NCBI GenBank assembly: GCA_916610825.1
Contig: OU744453.1
Location: 13,405,751 to 13,469,750 of the forward strand
Direction: 5' to 3'
Length of the DNA: 64,000 nt
From: Haliclystus octoradiatus
Lineage: Eukaryota; Cnidaria; Staurozoa; Stauromedusae; Haliclystidae
This document shows positions 56,601 through 62,600 of this stretch, one piece after another. Each line of letters opens with the position of its first letter. The first letter of the stretch is position 1. The position numbers were made by a program, and so were the translations under genes. The notes under the pieces were generated by a model that saw only the letters and a program-made list of their open reading frames with translations, was not told where the DNA came from and made no database searches.

Positions 56601-59600
56601 ATATTAAGCAAGTTCCACACCAACTCACCAACACAGTAGAGTTAACATTTCCATTGTGAATGATTTGTGATAATTCATCATAAAATAATGCAGCTGAGTC
56701 TGACTGGCGTTCCGTTCCTTTCTGTAACATTTTCAGTAAATCTAAGGACTAAGAAGAACCAAACATTAACTACAAGCAAATAATATTATGATAAAGTATG
56801 ATTGTTTTGGAAGTAATTGTCCAAATAACTGGTATAACAGTAGAACAAAAATGTATATTTTATAAACCGGAGAAAACGTTGGTATAAAGCTAGCGTCATC
56901 ACAAGCTCAAATAAAATGTTACTAATGATGGGGTCATTCCATGGGGAATCTGCAGTTTTTCCCGGCACCCTCTTAGAATTTGGTAAAAATATATATGCAT
57001 ATAGATCTCGATGAGCTGAGTTTAGAAATGTAACTTATAGCCACGATTTCGCAACAGTTTCGATTTTATGGCACCTCGAAGTCGCAGAAAAGGTGTGAAA
57101 ATTACATTTTCGCTACTCAATTAAACGCTTTTATCCTTTCCAATTCTCGTTGGATTTCAACGATTTAAAACATCTGCAATAGAGGAATAAATTGTCTTGC
57201 CAAGTGTATAATTTAAAGCCATGCAGTTAAACATTTACTGCCATTAAAATTGAAATGAAAACTTCAAAAATACGTAGTGAAAAAGGTAATATTTCGATTT
57301 TTTTCAAATGTTAACAAAAGTTGCACAGCAGGTAGTTGTCTAACCCTATGTGACTCATTCTGTTGCTAGGCTGCTTCCTGCGGTGCTATTTCAATTTCTG
57401 TGCTCAAATTGCAATATTTATGTTTTAGCTGGAGTAATTTGCAGCTCAATTTGTCGGTGATTTTGGAATTAAGTTTATCAAACCATATATGTGAGATCAA
57501 TTAAATTCATTCAGTAGCACTGTATTCATTTAGAACGCTATCAACAGTTACATGCTATCTCCGCATGAAGCAATCTAAATTTATTTCAAGTGAGTCCAGC
57601 CAAAAGGCGTGAATCTTTGTCAATTAGCGGCGTTGTGACACCGACATATTGAGCTGCAAATTACTCCAGCTAAAACGTAAATATTGCAATTTGAGCACAG
57701 AAATTGAAATAGCACCGCAGGAAGCAGCCTAGTAACAGAATGAGTCACATAGGGTTAGACAACTACCTGCTGTGCAACTTTTGTCAACATTTGAAAAAAA
57801 TCGAAATATTACCTTTTTCACTACGTATTTTTGAAGTTTTCATTTCAATTTTAATGGCAGTAAATGTTTAATTGCATGGCTTTAAATTATACACTTGGCA
57901 AGACAATTTATTCCTCTATTGCAGATGTTTTAAATCGTTGAAATCCAACCAGAAATGAAAAGGATATAAGCGTTTAAATGAGTATCGAAAATGTAATTTT
58001 CACACCTTTTCTGCGACTTCGAGGTGCCATAAAATCAAAACTGTTGCAAAATCGTGGCTATAAGTTACATTTCTAAACTCAGCTCATCATGATCTATATG
58101 CATATATATTTTTTAACAAATTCTAAGAGGGTGCGGGGAAAAACTGCAGATTCCCCATGGAATGACCCGATGGTAACCGACGTCCAAATTACAATTCGTA
58201 TATCGCTATTGCTTATTAGAACTAATTGAATATTAATCGAATATCTATTGTTTCAGAAAACAATGTGGTTTATTGTTCGCAAACAATGGAATCACCCTCG
58301 CTCAAAAGTTATTAGCAGACAAATCTCATTTTGAATTTTCTTAGTCGTCATTATGTTTTCGGACGAAGAAAAAGGATTCACGGACAAATGAATGTGTTAA
58401 CGCAGTATTAGAATGATGGTTTACAAAGATTTTAAAAGGTTTAAAAGAACATAGTATTCTTTTCCTTGTTAAAATCATTTTGTATAGCCCTTTTTATACT
58501 ATTTATAATAACTTTTTATTATTCTAAACAAGGTCAAATAGTTGAAAAATGATTTGAATAGTTAGCTTTTGAAAGCTATTCGAATATATTCAAATAATCA
58601 CAATTGGTTACAATAACTAAATGATAGGCTACTGTGTAACATACAAAAGTAAAACTCTGATAAGTGAAATCAGACTTATTTGAAAGCCGGAAGAAAGAGT
58701 ACGTAGCATCTTGACTGTTTCTTGTGCGACGAGGCACAATAGCTGATATCTAAGATCAGGGTAACAACTGTAGTGGCTCGAAAAGTAAACTAACAATGGC
58801 AAAATACGTGGAAAATAGCTGGAAAATTTTAACTACAAATAAACTAGATAAGTCCTCACCATTTATCTTTAACTTGAAGGTTATAAGTCATCACATGAAC
58901 TCCCACAACAAAATATGCGTTCAACCAATAAGAGCTAAACACTGCATCGACTTCACGATTGACATGATGTTCGCATTAGAGTCAGATCTGCGCAAATGCT
59001 ACATGACCCTAGCTATCGTAACTCCGGTTACTTAATGCAAAACATGTGACATTGTCTGCTTATCGTCAGAATGGGTCAAGTTTAATTCAGCCTAGTTAAA
59101 AGTAGCGGCCTCTAAAATAGTTACAATTAAAATTACCTGTGATTCAATCGGATCATTTGTTTGTGGAGTTTCAGTGTTCCTAACAGTGAAAATCAGATAT
59201 AAGTTACTGAGAATTATGGAAAGTGTTACTTACAAACATATCCCTCATATTCTGTGTAAATGGTTGGTTCATGAACAATTCATGGACTTTATGGACAGAT
59301 CATGAACATCATTTTTGTTGGTTCATGAACTGTAGCTACAAACAAATCATGAACAGTTCATGAACCGGTTCTATAACTGGTTCATGAACAGTTCATGAAC
59401 TGGTTCAATAACTGGTTCATGAACGTATAATTGTTTGAAAGTTCATGAAAGCTTCATGAACAGTTCATGAACTTTTAGGCAATTTCACATTCATGAACTG
59501 ATGAAGGAGCTCAGCTTTTGCTAATAAATAATAGTCAAACAAATCTTGAGATTTTATTGCTACTGAGAGTTTAACACCAGAGTGATAATCAGGCAATTTA

Positions 59601-62600
59601 TTCAATGTTGTATAGATTCATGGGACTGAATTTGCTTTGGCATGTCACATCCGTAATACCCTCATACTAAGGAGCGACCCTGCACCTCAATATAGTTTAT
59701 GTAAGACATCACAATAAAAACCTTTTTGTTGAAGAGCAGCCAATTAAAATGGACGTCCCAGTGATTCCAATTCGCTTCGATCTGAAAATAAAATGTGAGA
59801 AAGGAATGACATCAGGCATCAAAGTGTGGCGGTTTATAGGTGAATAGATCTAGCGGCAAATTGAGTTACTATTGCACAGATTGATCCACATTAAGCACAG
59901 CATTTCATTGCATTGAGCAAATCATTAAGCTCAGATGGAAGATCACTTAGACATCAAGTCTGATAGTCAGCTTGGCATTAATAGAAACAAACTAGAACCA
60001 TTAGGTAACGACAGAAACGATGGACAAAGGTGGATTACATAAGAAGAGAGAGAGAGATGCAGAGTACAGGTGCTTAACTTAAGTCTTGATCATCAAATAA
60101 GTACCATTATGTGATAACAGGTGAAATGGACTAAGCTTGACTACATTATAGAGACATGTGTATCAAGTCATGGTTCAGAACAGCTTTGATGATGTACCTC
60201 ATTTCTATTCAAATTGTAAACTCAGCTTCTTAATCAAATATATGGTACATGGTATTCTAAGTTAGAATGTTCTGTATGTGTGAATAACACACAATATTAC
60301 ATGATTATAGACCTCTTAAAGTTATTATGAAACATTTGAATTCTCTTTTTTATTATCTATGATCACTCATACATCACATTTGGATTGAGACTTGAAGCTC
60401 AACATTGTGTTTCCAGTCAGGTTCTGCCTGGCTTCAATTTTTTATTTCGCTTTCTGTTTCACATATCGAAAAATACAGTGTTTCAGCTGTTTTAATTGTA
60501 TGGCTTTAATTTTCAATATCAAATTTCACTGGTCGTCGAATTCCAAGAACATTTTTACTGTTCAAATTATTCCCGCAATGCCGATGACTCATTGCTAGTA
60601 ATGTCAGTCCTAATATTAGTAAAATAAAGGGAAAATAGCTGTATTAAACACATGTAATACAGTGAAGCCTGTATAAAACAGCCAGCTACGAGAGTTAGAT
60701 AAGTTGACCATTATAGACAGCTGGCCTTTATATACAGGTTCAATGTAAAGTACAATGCAATGCAATGCAAGAAATAGATGTTACTCTATACAATTAATCC
60801 ACTTAAACAATTAATCTTACTAAAATCAAATTACCATTAAAACTTGATCTATCATATCATACCGTATCACAGCTCTTATAAAACGCGTTTTGAGATTTTT
60901 TGTGTTGACATTAGATTTCAAGTATTGTATGGATTGATTGAATCCCAATAAGGAGATAACTTTAATTACTTCATCGATATAACTATATAGAAGATGTAAT
61001 AACTCAAATGTTTGTTTTAGCTCTTAAATTGATATAACTTTAACTTTAAGTTCTGTTTTGATTTAATCTGCAAACAACTTTTAAAGAAACTGGATTACAC
61101 ACTCTTGGATTGTCGGTACTCAGGTCGGTACTCGGGTCGGTACTGTTAATTTAAACTCACAGATACAATTTACTGCCTTATTCTGTTTGCGATATTATGA
61201 TCGTAAAAATCCTATAATCTATACTTTAAATGTGTTGAGAAAAATAAAATACAATCTTAGCAATTTTATATCGCCTTTCATGCCTTCGAAAGCAGAAGTA
61301 AGGAGCTCAGGACCTGGGGGGGGGGGTAACTCCACCATGACGGCTATACAAGGATGTGCCACTTTTTTTGGGTCCATATTCAAGCTGAGAAATAACTTTT
61401 TGGGTATGAGATTTCAAATTTAGAGCTTTTGCGTATCCTATTTTTGACTTTTTCAAGAATTTTTGAAAAAATTTTGCATCATTTTTGTGTATTTACTTAA
61501 AATCAATCAACCTGCTGGAACTTTTTGGGTAGCATCAACAGAATTTTTGGAACCTTTTGGGTACTTTACCTTTTTCCAAAGTGGCACCCCCCAGGTCCCA
61601 GAAGAGCTGGAGTTACCCCCCACCCGGGTTCAGGAACGTGAAATTCATCTTTAACTAGAAAACCACTAAATCGTGAAAGAATTGCGAATAGTTTCTGACC
61701 GGAGTAGTATTTGTCAATTTTGCCCGACGATAGGCATTTGGCATATTTGGGAGCTTTAGCACTGTAATGCCTCCAAAATGCACGATATTTACTATTTTCG
61801 TCTCATAATTCCCCGAAATTCGAGTTAGATTTGTTATTGTGGATTGGGTCACACAGAAAAGAATATAACTCAGTGTGCTCACTGCTCACCATAGACATTA
61901 TGCAACAAATATAAGAAGTTTCGTAATCGAGATAATAAAGCGTTATGGGTCACAGAGTTCAAATCATTGAAATGCATGCAACTAATCATTGATTTATTGA
62001 ATATTTCATTTGCATGAGTTTGGCAGAGTTTGTCACTCAAACCATTGTAATGTGCTTTACACTGCCTATGCTCATTCGGTATTTAACTGGATACTAGTAT
62101 TTCAAATATACTGCATCACTACATGTTTGTATTTCTCCGTAAATCTGTTCATGTCCCCCAAATAAACAAGCAATTTGTGGGTGACTATCAGTTATACTGA
62201 AATCCATCAGATCACATTATCTAGATTCTTCTCATTCCTCTGTTAAACTTCTGAAATGCATCTTAAAATTTCAAAGCTACAGAGAGTGCCCGAGCAATTA
62301 TTAGGCTAACCTACTCAGTCAGTTTTCAGTAATATTTCAGACTTTTCAAAAACACACACATTTTAACTTGCAGAGGACAATTAACAATGTTAGCTGCTAT
62401 AGATGTTACTTATTATTAGAGCTTACTTCTGCTGGTTACTAGATAATTGCTTTCTTAAATAAACCATGAGATCTTCCTGTAAATGAAAGAGAAAATAAAG
62501 AATAAGGAGTAACTAGCCCAATTTACACTGTTAGCTTATTAATATCTCTCTTACTGTCTCTGGAAAACCCTAATGAAGCTACATCTGATAACTATAAATT

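Noticed and set aside
56629-56741. Shorter form of FANCD2 exon 5 using the CCTTAG acceptor
   Set aside because: Would break phase with exon 4 and lose SLD, which aligns to the family.
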